Both the position numbers and the translations under genes were made by a program. 64,000 nt of DNA. It comes from Bacillus methanolicus (GTDB taxonomy: Bacteria > Bacillota > Bacilli > Bacillales > Cytobacillaceae). This document shows positions 17,535 through 25,995 of this stretch, piece by piece (position 1 is the first letter of the stretch; the number at the start of each line of letters is the position of its first letter). Location of the stretch: assembly GCF_028888695.1 (NCBI RefSeq), contig NZ_PNFF01000001.1, positions 1,373,501 to 1,437,500 on the forward strand, given 5' to 3'. The notes beneath the pieces are model-generated. The model ran no database searches. It saw only the letters and a program-made list of their open reading frames with translations, and was not told where the DNA came from.

Positions 17535-17670
17535 TATATGAGTCTTTATTTCGATTTATGGGCCTTCGTTTTGGAATATGAGCCTACATTTCGATTTATG
17601 AGCCGTCATTTTGATATATTAGCCTTTATTTCAATTTATGATCCGTCGATCACATTTATAATCTTCCGTT
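17535..17670. repeat. Degenerate 20-bp tandem repeat, about 6-7 units
   Basis: Units of 20 bp follow each other from 17535, with the core TTTATGAGCCGTCATTTTGA in the fourth unit. The frame of 20 holds for at least six units although bases vary. A related three-unit array lies in the opposite orientation at 57578-57636. The array sits between a plus-strand terminator and the bidirectional one at 17681. Confidence 0.8.
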
Positions 17671-17680
17671 CTATTACATT

Positions 17681-17713
17681 AAAAAAGACCGGGTTTTCGG
17701 ATACCCGGTTTTT
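17681..17713. terminator. Bidirectional terminator
   Basis: ACCGGGT (17688-17694) pairs with ACCCGGT (17703-17709); six A lie on one side and five T on the other, so it works on both strands. It lies between the convergent permease and antiporter genes. Confidence 0.85.
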
Positions 17714-17735
17714 CTTATAAGATCAAAATATACAA

Positions 17736-18887
17736 CTACATGCCTCTAGATGCTGTTTGCATTTTCCGGTTAAAAATCCACTTCATCATCGGCGGAGTGA
17801 CAATGGTTGTAACGAGGATCACGACAACAATTGCTGCAAACATATCTTGACTTAAAAGTTTAGTTTCTAGTCCGATTGAAGCAATAATTAATGCTACTTC
17901 ACCACGAGAAACCATCGCTGCCCCTATCCCGAACGAGCTATTCCAAGAAAATCCAGCTATTTTTGCACCGATTGATGCACCGATTAACTTTGTTAGAACA
18001 GCTAATATACTTAGTAGAAAAATAAGCCCTAAATTTTCAGCAATACCGGCAAACTGAGCAGAAATCCCAATGGATGTGAAGAATACAGGAACAAAAATGG
18101 AATAACTAACGATTTGAATTTTTTCGAACACTTCATGTTTGTAATCTGTTAAACTAATCGCAACTCCTGCTATATAAGCTCCGATAATCGCGGCAACCCC
18201 TGTATATTCTGCCAAGTACGCATAAGCAAAACAGATAATTAAAGCTGACGAAATAACAGTTTCCGAAACTTTTATTGATGCAAACTTTTTCAAAAACCAA
18301 GGAACGACTTTCCATCCAATAAGGATGGCTCCCGCGAAAAATAACACCTTCTTTAATACAACCGTGCCTAAGTTAACGTCTTCGCCGGCAAAACTCATTA
18401 AAAACGCCAATGCAACAATAACGACTACATCATCAATAACGGCTGCCCCTAAAATGGCTGCCCCTTCACGAGACTTTAATAAATTCATCTCTTTAAGAGT
18501 TTGAACAGAGATACTTACACTGGTAGCTGAAAGCAATAACCCCAAAAACCAAGATTGTGTAGGTGTAAGATTCAGCATCATTCCTGAGAAAAATCCTAAA
18601 ACAAGAGGAACAATAATCCCGGCAACACCAACAAAGGCGGAAGCTTTTCCGGTTCGTTTAAACTCATTAATATCTGTTTCTAATCCGGCTATAAACATAA
18701 GCAAGATGACGCCAATTTGACTAAACTGTACCAGAGTATCTGTATTCGTTACTAATCCTAATACAGATGGTCCCAGAATAATTCCAATCAGGAGTTTGCC
18801 AAGAACAGAAGGCTGCCCTAATCTTGCACTTACTCCCCCAGCAATTTTGGAAGCAATTAAAATAATTGCTAATTGTAGTATGAACAT
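17736..18887 (-). CDS. Na+/H+ antiporter, CPA2 (NapA/KefB-type) family
   Basis: A 383-residue membrane protein with about twelve spans and no C-terminal TrkA domain. The motif AAVIDDVVVIVALA carries two adjacent Asp, the pair that marks electrogenic Na+/H+ exchangers of the NapA type. The N-terminal LGQPSVLGKLLIGIILGPSVLG is typical of CPA2. GGAAAGGTGG precedes the ATG. An unusually strong 16-bp hairpin stands just upstream of the ribosome site (18919-18961). Confidence 0.9.
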   Translation of the reverse strand: MFILQLAIILIASKIAGGVSARLGQPSVLGKLLIGIILGPSVLGLVTNTDTLVQFSQIGVILLMFIAGLETDINEFKRTGKASAFVGVAGIIVPLVLGFFSGMMLNLTPTQSWFLGLLLSATSVSISVQTLKEMNLLKSREGAAILGAAVIDDVVVIVALAFLMSFAGEDVNLGTVVLKKVLFFAGAILIGWKVVPWFLKKFASIKVSETVISSALIICFAYAYLAEYTGVAAIIGAYIAGVAISLTDYKHEVFEKIQIVSYSIFVPVFFTSIGISAQFAGIAENLGLIFLLSILAVLTKLIGASIGAKIAGFSWNSSFGIGAAMVSRGEVALIIASIGLETKLLSQDMFAAIVVVILVTTIVTPPMMKWIFNRKMQTASRGM

Positions 18888-18904
18888 TTAAATACCACCT
18901 TTCC

Positions 18905-18961
18905 TAAAAAATACAAAAGAGCCTGTCATCAAGGACATAGCTATCCCTTGATGACAGGCTC
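18905..18961 (-). terminator. Perfect 16-bp hairpin with T-rich tail upstream of the antiporter
   Basis: 18919-18934 pairs without mismatch with 18946-18961. On the minus strand it is followed by TTTTGTATTTTTT and then, within 20 bases, by the ribosome site of the antiporter. It may simply end the copA transcript (stop at 19228) or act as an attenuator. The remaining stretch to 19227 shows no gene. Confidence 0.75.
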
Positions 18962-19227
18962 CACCAATAAATCTCAGTATTTTGTTAGTTGATATATTAT
19001 CATTTTTTGACATTTAAGACAACAGGTTTTATTTTTAAGCTTATATTTTGGTGCTATTTTGTTGCTATATTTCCTCATGTCGAGAAGTATCTGATTGTTA
19101 ATTATACTGTTGTTAGCCGATATGATTTATCTCTTCTACAGGTGGTCCGGCAAATGCGTCAATTTGCATAATAATCACCAACGACAACGATAAGCTAGAT
19201 AATAGCTGATAAAGCCATAGTACTCTT

Positions 19228-21642
19228 CTATAATTTTACCCTTTGAAGTCGGAGTGCGTTTAACACAACGGACACGGAGCTGAATGCCATTGCAGCGCCT
19301 GCGAGCCATGGGGCCAGAAAACCGATTGCGGCAACCGGAATTCCAAGAGTATTATATGCAAACGCCCAGAAAAGGTTTTGCTTAATATTCCGAATTGTTA
19401 TCTTGCTCATAAAAATGGCATCGGCAATGCTGTTTAGGTCCCCTCGGATCAGCGTAATGTCGGCAGCTTCCATGGCAACATCCGTTCCTGTACCGATGGC
19501 CATCCCTATGTCAGCAATCGCGAGTGCAGGTGCGTCGTTGATACCGTCCCCTACCATCGCTACTTTTTTGCCCTGTTGCTGCAGCTTCTTCACCTCTTCT
19601 GCTTTTCCATCCGGCAGTACTTCTGCAATTACATGTTCAATCCCTGCCTGTTTCGCAATAGCCCGGGCAGTCTGCTCGTTATCGCCTGTAATCATAATGA
19701 TTTCAAGCCCCATCTCTTTCAAACGCTGAACAGCTTCCGCAGAAGTTTCTTTTATTGTGTCTGCTACCGCAACAATTCCGGCAAATGACCCATTAATTGC
19801 TGCAAGCATGGCTGTTTTGCCCTGTTTTTCAAGACTGTCCATTTGATCCAGCACATGTTCTATATTTACATTGTATTGATTCATCAAACGTCTTGTACCG
19901 ATTATGACTTCTTTCCCATCAACCATTGCTTTAATGCCGTGGCCGGGAATCGCCTCAAAGTCTTCGGCATCCTCGAGAGCGATCTTCCTTTCTTTAATCC
20001 CATCTATGACTGCTTGGGCAAGCGAATGTTCAGACTGCTTTTCGGCAGAACCGACTAACGTTAAAAATTCCGCTTCGTCCATTTCTGTTATTACATCCGT
20101 CAAAACAGGGGCACCGTTTGTGATCGTACCCGTTTTATCTAACACTACGGTATCAATCCTGTGCGTCATTTCGAGGTGTTCTCCGCCTTTAAAAAGAATT
20201 CCATATTCAGCAGCCCGGCCTGAGCCCGCCATAATGGACGTCGGAGTTGCCAATCCAAGTGCACAAGGGCAAGCGATGACAAGAACGGCAATTAATTTTT
20301 CTAATGCTTCGGGAAAATCTCCGGGTGCTACCCATAAATACCAGACAAAAAACGTAAGAACCGAAATTCCAACAACAATCGGTACAAAAATTCCGGAAAT
20401 CGAGTCGGCCAAACGCTGAATCGGTGCCTTTGAGCCCTGAGCTTCTTCCACTACTTTAATAATTTGAGCAAGAGCCGTGTCCTTACCGACTTTTGTTGCT
20501 TTTATTTTAATAAAACCATTTTTATTGATTGTGGCACCGATTACCGTATCACCGATTGTTTTATCAACCGGTACGCTTTCCCCCGTGATCATCGATTCGT
20601 CAAGAGCGGTGCGGCCCTCCAAAATTTTACCGTCAACCGGAACTTTCTCACCCGGCTTTACTAATAAGATATCACCGGTAACGACTTCTTCGAGCGGAAT
20701 TTCTTTTTCTACACCGTCGCGCAATACTGTTGCCGTTTTGGCCTGCAACCCCATTAGTTTCTTGATTGCTTCGGAAGACCGGCCTTTCGCCTTTGCTTCG
20801 AACAATTTCCCGAGAATGATTAATGTAATCAAAATCGCACTTGTTTCAAAATACAGATCTACAGAATGAGTCTTGTTCTCTATCGATTCAATTGCCAAAT
20901 ACACACTGTAGAAATAAGCAGCTGACGTACCGAGTGCGACCAGTACATCCATATTTGCACTTTTGTTTCGAAGAGCTTTAAATGCACCAACATAAAACTG
21001 TTTTCCGATAAAAAACTGTACTGGTGTGGCTAAAGCCATTTGCACCCACGGATTCATAAAGGCTTCCGGAACGTAAAGAAAAGATGTGAAGCTAAAATGG
21101 CCAACCATGGCCCAAAGAAGCGGGAGCGATAATATCAATGAAAATATGAATTTTCCTTGCTGAGTTTTAATTTCTTTCAAACGATGATCGACTGCTTCTT
21201 TGTCGTTATCTTCACTTTTTACACTAGCGCCATAGCCAAGTTTTTCAACCCTTTGAATCATGTCTTTAGGTGAAACAATGGATGGATTATATTCGACCGC
21301 TGCTTTTTCCAGGGCAAGGTTAACGGTGGCATTAATAACCCCCTCCATCTTATTAAGCCCTTTTTCAATCCTTGCGGCACAAGCAGCACATGTCATCCCG
21401 GTCAAGATCAACTCAGTTTTATTCGTTACAACATCATAGCCAAGATCTCTTACTTTTTTCTGAATATCCGCCGGCCCCGTCACGGTAGGGTTATACTTTA
21501 CGGTGGCTTTTTCGAGTGCCAGATTTACGTTCGCATCCTGAACGCCTTTCATTTTTTTTAAACCTTTTTCAATCCGGGTGGCGCAGGCTGCACAAGTCAT
21601 ACCTGTTATTTGAAATTGGCTTTCTAAAATTTTTTCACTCAT
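19228..21642 (-). CDS. copA: Copper-exporting P1B-type ATPase CopA
   Basis: An 804-residue inner-membrane pump that expels Cu(I) at the cost of ATP. Two N-terminal heavy-metal domains each carry GMTCAAC. The translocation site is the CPC of ACPCALGLATPTS, the phosphorylation site is DKTGTIT, and the hinge is MVGDGINDAPALA. The frame extends five codons upstream to 21657, but GAGGTGC lies nine bases before MSEKILES, so that Met is the start. A CsoR-like operator and a terminator stand between copZ and copA. Confidence 0.96.
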   Translation of the reverse strand: MSEKILESQFQITGMTCAACATRIEKGLKKMKGVQDANVNLALEKATVKYNPTVTGPADIQKKVRDLGYDVVTNKTELILTGMTCAACAARIEKGLNKMEGVINATVNLALEKAAVEYNPSIVSPKDMIQRVEKLGYGASVKSEDNDKEAVDHRLKEIKTQQGKFIFSLILSLPLLWAMVGHFSFTSFLYVPEAFMNPWVQMALATPVQFFIGKQFYVGAFKALRNKSANMDVLVALGTSAAYFYSVYLAIESIENKTHSVDLYFETSAILITLIILGKLFEAKAKGRSSEAIKKLMGLQAKTATVLRDGVEKEIPLEEVVTGDILLVKPGEKVPVDGKILEGRTALDESMITGESVPVDKTIGDTVIGATINKNGFIKIKATKVGKDTALAQIIKVVEEAQGSKAPIQRLADSISGIFVPIVVGISVLTFFVWYLWVAPGDFPEALEKLIAVLVIACPCALGLATPTSIMAGSGRAAEYGILFKGGEHLEMTHRIDTVVLDKTGTITNGAPVLTDVITEMDEAEFLTLVGSAEKQSEHSLAQAVIDGIKERKIALEDAEDFEAIPGHGIKAMVDGKEVIIGTRRLMNQYNVNIEHVLDQMDSLEKQGKTAMLAAINGSFAGIVAVADTIKETSAEAVQRLKEMGLEIIMITGDNEQTARAIAKQAGIEHVIAEVLPDGKAEEVKKLQQQGKKVAMVGDGINDAPALAIADIGMAIGTGTDVAMEAADITLIRGDLNSIADAIFMSKITIRNIKQNLFWAFAYNTLGIPVAAIGFLAPWLAGAAMAFSSVSVVLNALRLQRVKL

Positions 21643-21655
21643 CGCCAAGCACCTC

Positions 21656-21672
21656 ATACCTATGTAGGGTAT
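21656..21672. promoter_or_regulatory. CsoR-like operator before copA
   Basis: ATACCTATGTAGGGTAT resembles the box in front of csoR (22324-22340) and lies 14 bp upstream of the copA start. It suggests that copA has CsoR-controlled transcription of its own. Confidence 0.65.
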
Positions 21673-21681
21673 ATTTTTATG

Positions 21682-21711
21682 AAAAAGAGAGCGTGCTGCA
21701 CTGTCAGCACG
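21682..21711 (-). terminator. Terminator between copZ and copA
   Basis: On the minus strand CGTGCTG pairs with CAGCACG around six bases, then CTCTCTTTTT follows. It begins two bases after the copZ stop codon. Confidence 0.65.
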
Positions 21712-21712
21712 T

Positions 21713-21934
21713 TCACACGTTCACTACTTGGACAACTTCATAGCCTTGATCATCAATGGTTTCTTTTATTTGATCAAGAGTCACTTCATCTGCATTGTAT
21801 TCAACATCTACAGTACCGTTTTCAAGATGAACCGTTACATTTGATACACCTTTAAGCTCACCGACACTGTCTTCGACCGCTTTTACGCAGTGACCGCAAG
21901 ACATGCCTTGTACATGTAATGTTACTTTTTCCAT
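21713..21934 (-). CDS. copZ: Copper chaperone CopZ
   Basis: A 73-residue ferredoxin-like heavy-metal domain with the Cu(I) site GMSCGHC near the N-terminus. It carries Cu(I) to CopA and buffers copper in the cytosol. It lies 15 bp after csoR in the same orientation, and a terminator-like hairpin follows its stop. Confidence 0.95.
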   Translation of the reverse strand: MEKVTLHVQGMSCGHCVKAVEDSVGELKGVSNVTVHLENGTVDVEYNADEVTLDQIKETIDDQGYEVVQVVNV

Positions 21935-21949
21935 GCTTGTCGTCTCCTT

Positions 21950-22294
21950 TTACAGCTTCGTTAATTTTTGGATCGTAACAAGGACTTCATCTAAAACTTC
22001 CATGTCGCCTTCCTGGATCCTTTCGACAACACAGTTTTTTAAATGTCCTTCCAGAAGAATTTTTGCAACACTGTTTAAGGCTGATTGCGTTGCTGAGATT
22101 TGTGTAATCACATCATCACAATAAGTATCTCTCTCAATTAACCCTTTAATTCCGCGAATTTGCCCTTCAATCCGATTTAAGCGGGTAATGAGATTTTTCT
22201 TCACTTTCTCGGAATGATGGCTTTTCCTGTCACTAGTAACCATGCAGCAGCCCTCTTCTTCTTGGAAGGGATCATTTTCTAATTCAAATTCCAT
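21950..22294 (-). CDS. csoR: Copper-sensing repressor CsoR
   Basis: A 114-residue four-helix repressor that leaves DNA on binding Cu(I). The ligand set is complete: Cys59 (TYCDD), His84 and Cys88 (GHLKNC), with the family spacing. The N-terminus has an extra acidic stretch and a CC pair at 16-17. AAAGGAGGG precedes the ATG, and its own operator lies 30 bp upstream, so autoregulation is likely. First gene of csoR-copZ-copA. Confidence 0.94.
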   Translation of the reverse strand: MEFELENDPFQEEEGCCMVTSDRKSHHSEKVKKNLITRLNRIEGQIRGIKGLIERDTYCDDVITQISATQSALNSVAKILLEGHLKNCVVERIQEGDMEVLDEVLVTIQKLTKL

Positions 22295-22323
22295 ATGATT
22301 CCCTCCTTTACTTAATAAATATC

Positions 22324-22340
22324 ATACCCCTGTATGGTAT
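22324..22340. promoter_or_regulatory. CsoR operator of the copper operon
   Basis: ATACCCCTGTATGGTAT is a near-palindrome of the CsoR type, 30 bp upstream of csoR. Confidence 0.75.
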
Positions 22341-22642
22341 GTAAAGGGAAGTGTTTTTCAATTTTTAGAGTTTCAAATTTTTTTTGATCTCAACATGTCT
22401 CCCTCATCCGGTTTTTAAAAGGGTACGATCCTTGGAAAACTTCCTTTTTTAGCTTGACGCTAATCTTTTGTTAATTGCTGCAGATTTTTGTTATGATTTG
22501 ATTTGCAACTATTTATATTAAAAATGAGCCTGACCTATAGAGATCTATGATCCCTTAGTAACAGACTCCTCAAAAAATTTATTAATTTGAACCAATATAG
22601 CCTAAAGTATTATTCACATACACAGTAGAAGTCTTTTCCCTA
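22341..22642. other. Intergenic stretch, nothing assigned
   Basis: About 300 AT-rich bases between csoR and amtB. I see no reading frame with family features, and no convincing terminator for amtB. Confidence 0.4.
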
Positions 22643-23959
22643 TTAAACTACTTTACTGCTAACTTTTTCTTTGCTATTAACAGGGGCAACAGTAATACCT
22701 GTTGTTTCTTCAAAATTATATAAACTTACAGGCAAGTCCATGAACCGTTCTAATTCGTTATAAGCAGGAATTCCATGATAGGACATATCAAGACCTTCTT
22801 CTTCTTCACTTTCGCTTACTCGGAAACCGACTGTCTTTTCACATACTTTTGCGATAAAAGCACCTCCGATAAGACCCCAAATAACTACCATTACTGCACC
22901 TAATACTTGTATTTTGAAAAGGGAGAAATCACCAGTCGTCAAAAGACCTTGTGATGTATCAAACAATCCGACCGCAATGGTTCCAAATACACCATTGAAT
23001 CCATGTACAGCTACAGCACCAACTGGGTCATCAACCTTTAAATGGTCAACGAATAAAGTAGCATAAATTACAATCACACCACTGATAGCTCCAATGATAA
23101 TTGCACTCCATTGAGAGACGAAGGCACATCCTGCCGTTACTGCAACCAAGCCGGATAACACGCCATTGATGGTCATACTTGGGTCGGCTTTTCCGAATTT
23201 TTTCATTGTCAGGAACAGAGCAGCGGTCCCCCCGGTCGCACCTGCAAGCATCGTATTAATGGCAATCGATGAAAGGGCTGCATTAGAAGCATCTAATGTA
23301 CTCCCTGCATTAAAAGCAAACCAGCCAAACCATAATATGAATGCACCGGCTGAAGCTAAAGGAATGTTACTAGGTGCAAAAACATTGGCACTGCCATCCG
23401 AATTAAATCTACCTTTTCTAGGTCCCAACAGTTTTGCCATTGCAAATGCAGCAAAGCCGCCTACTGCATGTATCGCAGCAGAACCGGCAAAATCCTTCAT
23501 TCCTAATTTTGCCAACCATCCATCGCTGTTCCAAATCCAATGACCTGAAAGTGGATAAACGATGATACAAATAAGAGCTGCTGTTAAAACGTAGGCTTTA
23601 AAATTCATACGCTCGGCTACCGCACCCGACACAATAGAAATACAAGCTACCGCAAATCCCATTTGAAAAAGTACAAAAGCTGTACTAGGTAATTCAATAG
23701 AAAGAGCAATCTTTTCAGGGCTGCCAAATAAGGTCGTTCCAATGATTCCGAACGCATCTTTCCCATACATTACTCCAAAGCCAACCATCCAAAAAGCTAA
23801 AGCACCTACCGTTAAATCGACAATTATTTTCATTGTTACATTGACAGCGTTTTTCGTACGAACCAAACCGGCTTCCAGTAAACTAAAACCACCTTCCATA
23901 AACAGCACCATTGCCGCTGCTAACACAATCCAAACCGTATTTAAATACATCAGCTCCAT
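22643..23959 (-). CDS. amtB: Ammonium transporter
   Basis: A membrane channel of about 438 residues for ammonium, with eleven predicted spans. Family blocks such as FAMAKLLGPRKGRF, the twin-His segment with AIHAVGGFAAF, and DDPVGAVAVHGFNG are clear. The ATG at 23959 has GGAGGGG ten bases upstream; a GTG nine bases earlier is less likely. It follows glnK by five bases, and the PII protein presumably closes the channel when nitrogen is plentiful. The gene order glnK-amtB is the reverse of Bacillus subtilis. Confidence 0.93.
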   Translation of the reverse strand: MELMYLNTVWIVLAAAMVLFMEGGFSLLEAGLVRTKNAVNVTMKIIVDLTVGALAFWMVGFGVMYGKDAFGIIGTTLFGSPEKIALSIELPSTAFVLFQMGFAVACISIVSGAVAERMNFKAYVLTAALICIIVYPLSGHWIWNSDGWLAKLGMKDFAGSAAIHAVGGFAAFAMAKLLGPRKGRFNSDGSANVFAPSNIPLASAGAFILWFGWFAFNAGSTLDASNAALSSIAINTMLAGATGGTAALFLTMKKFGKADPSMTINGVLSGLVAVTAGCAFVSQWSAIIIGAISGVIVIYATLFVDHLKVDDPVGAVAVHGFNGVFGTIAVGLFDTSQGLLTTGDFSLFKIQVLGAVMVVIWGLIGGAFIAKVCEKTVGFRVSESEEEEGLDMSYHGIPAYNELERFMDLPVSLYNFEETTGITVAPVNSKEKVSSKVV

Positions 23960-23964
23960 GAAAG

Positions 23965-24324
23965 TCACCCCTCCTGATTAAGTAAATCATCAATATCAAA
24001 GTCTGCTTTACCTGTTCGAATGTTATAAGCTTCCAAAATTGGATAAACGTAAATTTTACCGTCACCATCTTCTCCGGTTTGAGCTGATTCATATATCTTT
24101 TTAATCGTAGGCTCCACCATATAATCAGAAAGAATAATCTCCAATTTAACTTTTGGATGGAGAGTCACTTGATAATTTTTTCCGCGATAGACACCTTGAG
24201 TATCTTTCTGTTTCCCTCTCCCAACTACCTGGGACACGGTAAAACCTGTAATTCCTATCTTCTTCAAGCCTTTAATCGTCTCAGTGAGTCTTTCCGGTCT
24301 AATAATCGCTTCAAGTTTTTTCAT
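23965..24324 (-). CDS. glnK: PII nitrogen regulatory protein GlnK
   Basis: A 119-residue PII protein that senses 2-oxoglutarate and ATP/ADP and controls AmtB. It has the T-loop segment GKQKDTQGVYRGKNY and the B-loop segment EDGDGKIYV, although the usual TGxxGDGKIF is altered to TGEDGDGKIYV. It is the promoter-proximal gene of glnK-amtB, with AGGTGG before the ATG and a GlnR/TnrA-type box 17 bp upstream. Confidence 0.92.
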   Translation of the reverse strand: MKKLEAIIRPERLTETIKGLKKIGITGFTVSQVVGRGKQKDTQGVYRGKNYQVTLHPKVKLEIILSDYMVEPTIKKIYESAQTGEDGDGKIYVYPILEAYNIRTGKADFDIDDLLNQEG

Positions 24325-24340
24325 TTAAACCACCTATTCA

Positions 24341-24357
24341 TGTGAGGTTTTATAACA
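24341..24357. promoter_or_regulatory. GlnR/TnrA-type operator before glnK
   Basis: TGTGAGGTTTTATAACA fits TGTNA-N7-TNACA at every fixed position. It lies 17 bp before the glnK start, which suits repression better than activation. A second, longer-spaced inverted repeat (TGACA-N12-TGTCA) lies at about 24375-24396. Confidence 0.6.
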
Positions 24358-24431
24358 TCTTATGATAAGCAATATGACAATATATACAATATGTCAATAG
24401 CACATTAAATTGGAAATATTATGAATAAATG

Positions 24432-24852
24432 ACATAGTGAAAGGATTAAGAATTGGTGCAGATGATTATGTGACAAAACCATTCAATGAGGAGGAACTAT
24501 CGAAGCAGTGATGAGAAGGTGCGAAAATCAAAATCAAGAGAAAGTCACTTTTAAAGGCTTAATATGGGATCACGACTCTTTTGAATTAAAATATAAAGAA
24601 AATCATATCACAGTCACACCAAAGGAATTTGCTTTAATAGGTTTGTTTTTACGAAATCCCAACAAAGTGTTTACACGGGAGCATTTACTTTCTAACGTAT
24701 GGGGCCAGCTTGCTGAAACAGAGGACAGAACCATTGACTCACATATCCGAAATATTTGAGAAAAATTGCGCAAGGCTGGCTTCCCGATCGATGATCAACT
24801 ATTGACTGTTTGGGGAATTGGCTATAAGTGGAGAGTTGATGATAATAAGTAG
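24432..24852 (+). pseudogene. Remnant of an OmpR-family response regulator
   Basis: The 3' part of a receiver domain is readable (GLRIGADDYVTKPFNEEEL), then a frameshift near 24505 leads into a winged-helix domain (TVTPKEFALIGLFLRNP and NKVFTREHLLSNVWG). TGA at 24757-24759 replaces the Arg of SHIRN-x-REKLR. The last part WGIGYKWRVDDNK ends at 24852. The receiver N-terminus with the phosphorylated Asp is missing, so the gene is dead. Confidence 0.85.
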
Positions 24853-25065
24853 TATGCCCACTACATTTTTCGTAATATCAACTCACGGTTCTGCGCGTTG
24901 GCTTCATAATTTGTAACTATTTTGATGCCACAACAAGTGCAATATAAATATGTAGTGGCTACCTTGATTATAAATTTTTATGGATAATAGTGGTTGGACA
25001 AATCACCTAATTCGTTATTAAACATAAAATGGAACAGAATGAAAAGAGGAAGGAAGTCTAATTTA

Positions 25066-25365
25066 ATGAATCATTATCAACAACATTATTATCCAGTTAA
25101 TCCTTATAATCAGTTCCCACAGTACCCTTATTCAGAGATGATGGCCCATCAAGTGACTAAACAAGTGCTATACCCTCAGTTCAAGAATGCTACTTTAGCA
25201 GCAATTAGCCCTTTTGTAAACTATGGTTTAAAGGAAGGAGCACAAACTTCTTATAAACATGCACTTCAAGAAGTGGCAGCAATGGCGTATTTACTTGGCA
25301 AAGGATTTGATCCTCAAACCGCTTATCTAACAGTTGAATCATGGGAAATAAACGAGCATTTTTAG
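25066..25365 (+). CDS. Hypothetical Tyr/Pro-rich small protein
   Basis: A 99-residue protein that I do not recognise. The N-terminus (MNHYQQHYYPVNPYNQFPQYPY) is rich in Tyr, Pro, Asn and Gln as in some Bacillus spore-surface proteins. Residues 35-99 look like a compact helical domain. The frame continues upstream to 24994, but AGGAAGG before MNHYQQ favours 25066. A terminator hairpin follows the stop. A spore role is only a guess. Confidence 0.65.
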   Translation: MNHYQQHYYPVNPYNQFPQYPYSEMMAHQVTKQVLYPQFKNATLAAISPFVNYGLKEGAQTSYKHALQEVAAMAYLLGKGFDPQTAYLTVESWEINEHF

Positions 25366-25374
25366 ATTGATTTA

Positions 25375-25404
25375 ACGAACATACGATCATGTATGTTCGT
25401 TTTG
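25375..25404 (+). terminator. Terminator
   Basis: ACGAACATAC pairs perfectly with GTATGTTCGT around six bases and is followed by TTTG. It starts about 10 bp after the small gene at 25066-25365. Confidence 0.8.
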
Positions 25405-25669
25405 TTAACGATCGTCATAATAGTTTTTTAAGGCTTGTAAAATAAAAACTAATTGCTATTGTATTACGAGTGCGTCAGCAAAATAAGCAGAGTAGAAAAC
25501 TGATTTCAGAAGGGATTTACGTCTGCGAGTCATTAAATTTTACATAAAATAAAACCCTCATTTAAATTTGTCAAATAATACTTGAAAAAATAAAGCTGTT
25601 ACTTTAGTATTGAACTTAACGTCTATATATTGAATAATCAAAAACGACAACAACTATATATTGTGTTGC

Positions 25670-25978
25670 CTTAAAATAAGATGCCATTAGGCTTAATAGG
25701 GAATCTGGTGAGAATCCAGAGCTGCCCCCGCAACTGTAATTGCTGACGAAATGAGCAGACCACTGTATAAGTAAGCTTTGTAGGTGCTTATATGGGAAGG
25801 GCTCAAAGTAGGAGGAAGCATAAGTCAGGAGACCTGTCTTATTTTAAGATGTTTCAACTTCTTCGGGGATTGAGAAGATGAAACGGTGGCAACAGAAGGC
25901 ATAGGACTGGTCTTTTCTTTCCTACATACCTTTTGATGTTATCGTTTCATCCGCTCAAAAACCTTGAGCGGATTTTTT
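25670..25978 (+). ncRNA. Cobalamin riboswitch with terminator
   Basis: The aptamer shows the conserved parts of adenosylcobalamin riboswitches in order: GGGAATC, GGTGAGAATCC, GCTGCCCCCGCAACTGTAA, GGGAAGG and AGTCAGGAGACCTG. A closing stem forms between 25670-25681 and 25837-25848. The expression platform ends in a ten-base hairpin (25949-25958 with 25964-25973) followed by six T. High B12 should therefore stop transcription before the ribonucleotide reductase genes. Confidence 0.95.
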
Positions 25979-25995
25979 ATTTAGGAGGGAAAATT

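Noticed and set aside
17535-17670. CRISPR array
   Set aside because: The 20-bp units are contiguous and degenerate, without spacers.
24375-24396. TGACA-N12-TGTCA as the main GlnR/TnrA site
   Set aside because: The spacing does not fit TGTNA-N7-TNACA; the box at 24341-24357 does.
24757-24759. TGA in the response-regulator remnant as another recoded codon
   Set aside because: It replaces Arg, and the gene is also truncated and frameshifted, so ordinary decay explains it.
25375-25400. CGAACATAC ... GTATGTTCG resembling a LexA site
   Set aside because: The halves are part of a ten-base terminator stem with a six-base loop after a stop codon, so the spacing is wrong for LexA.
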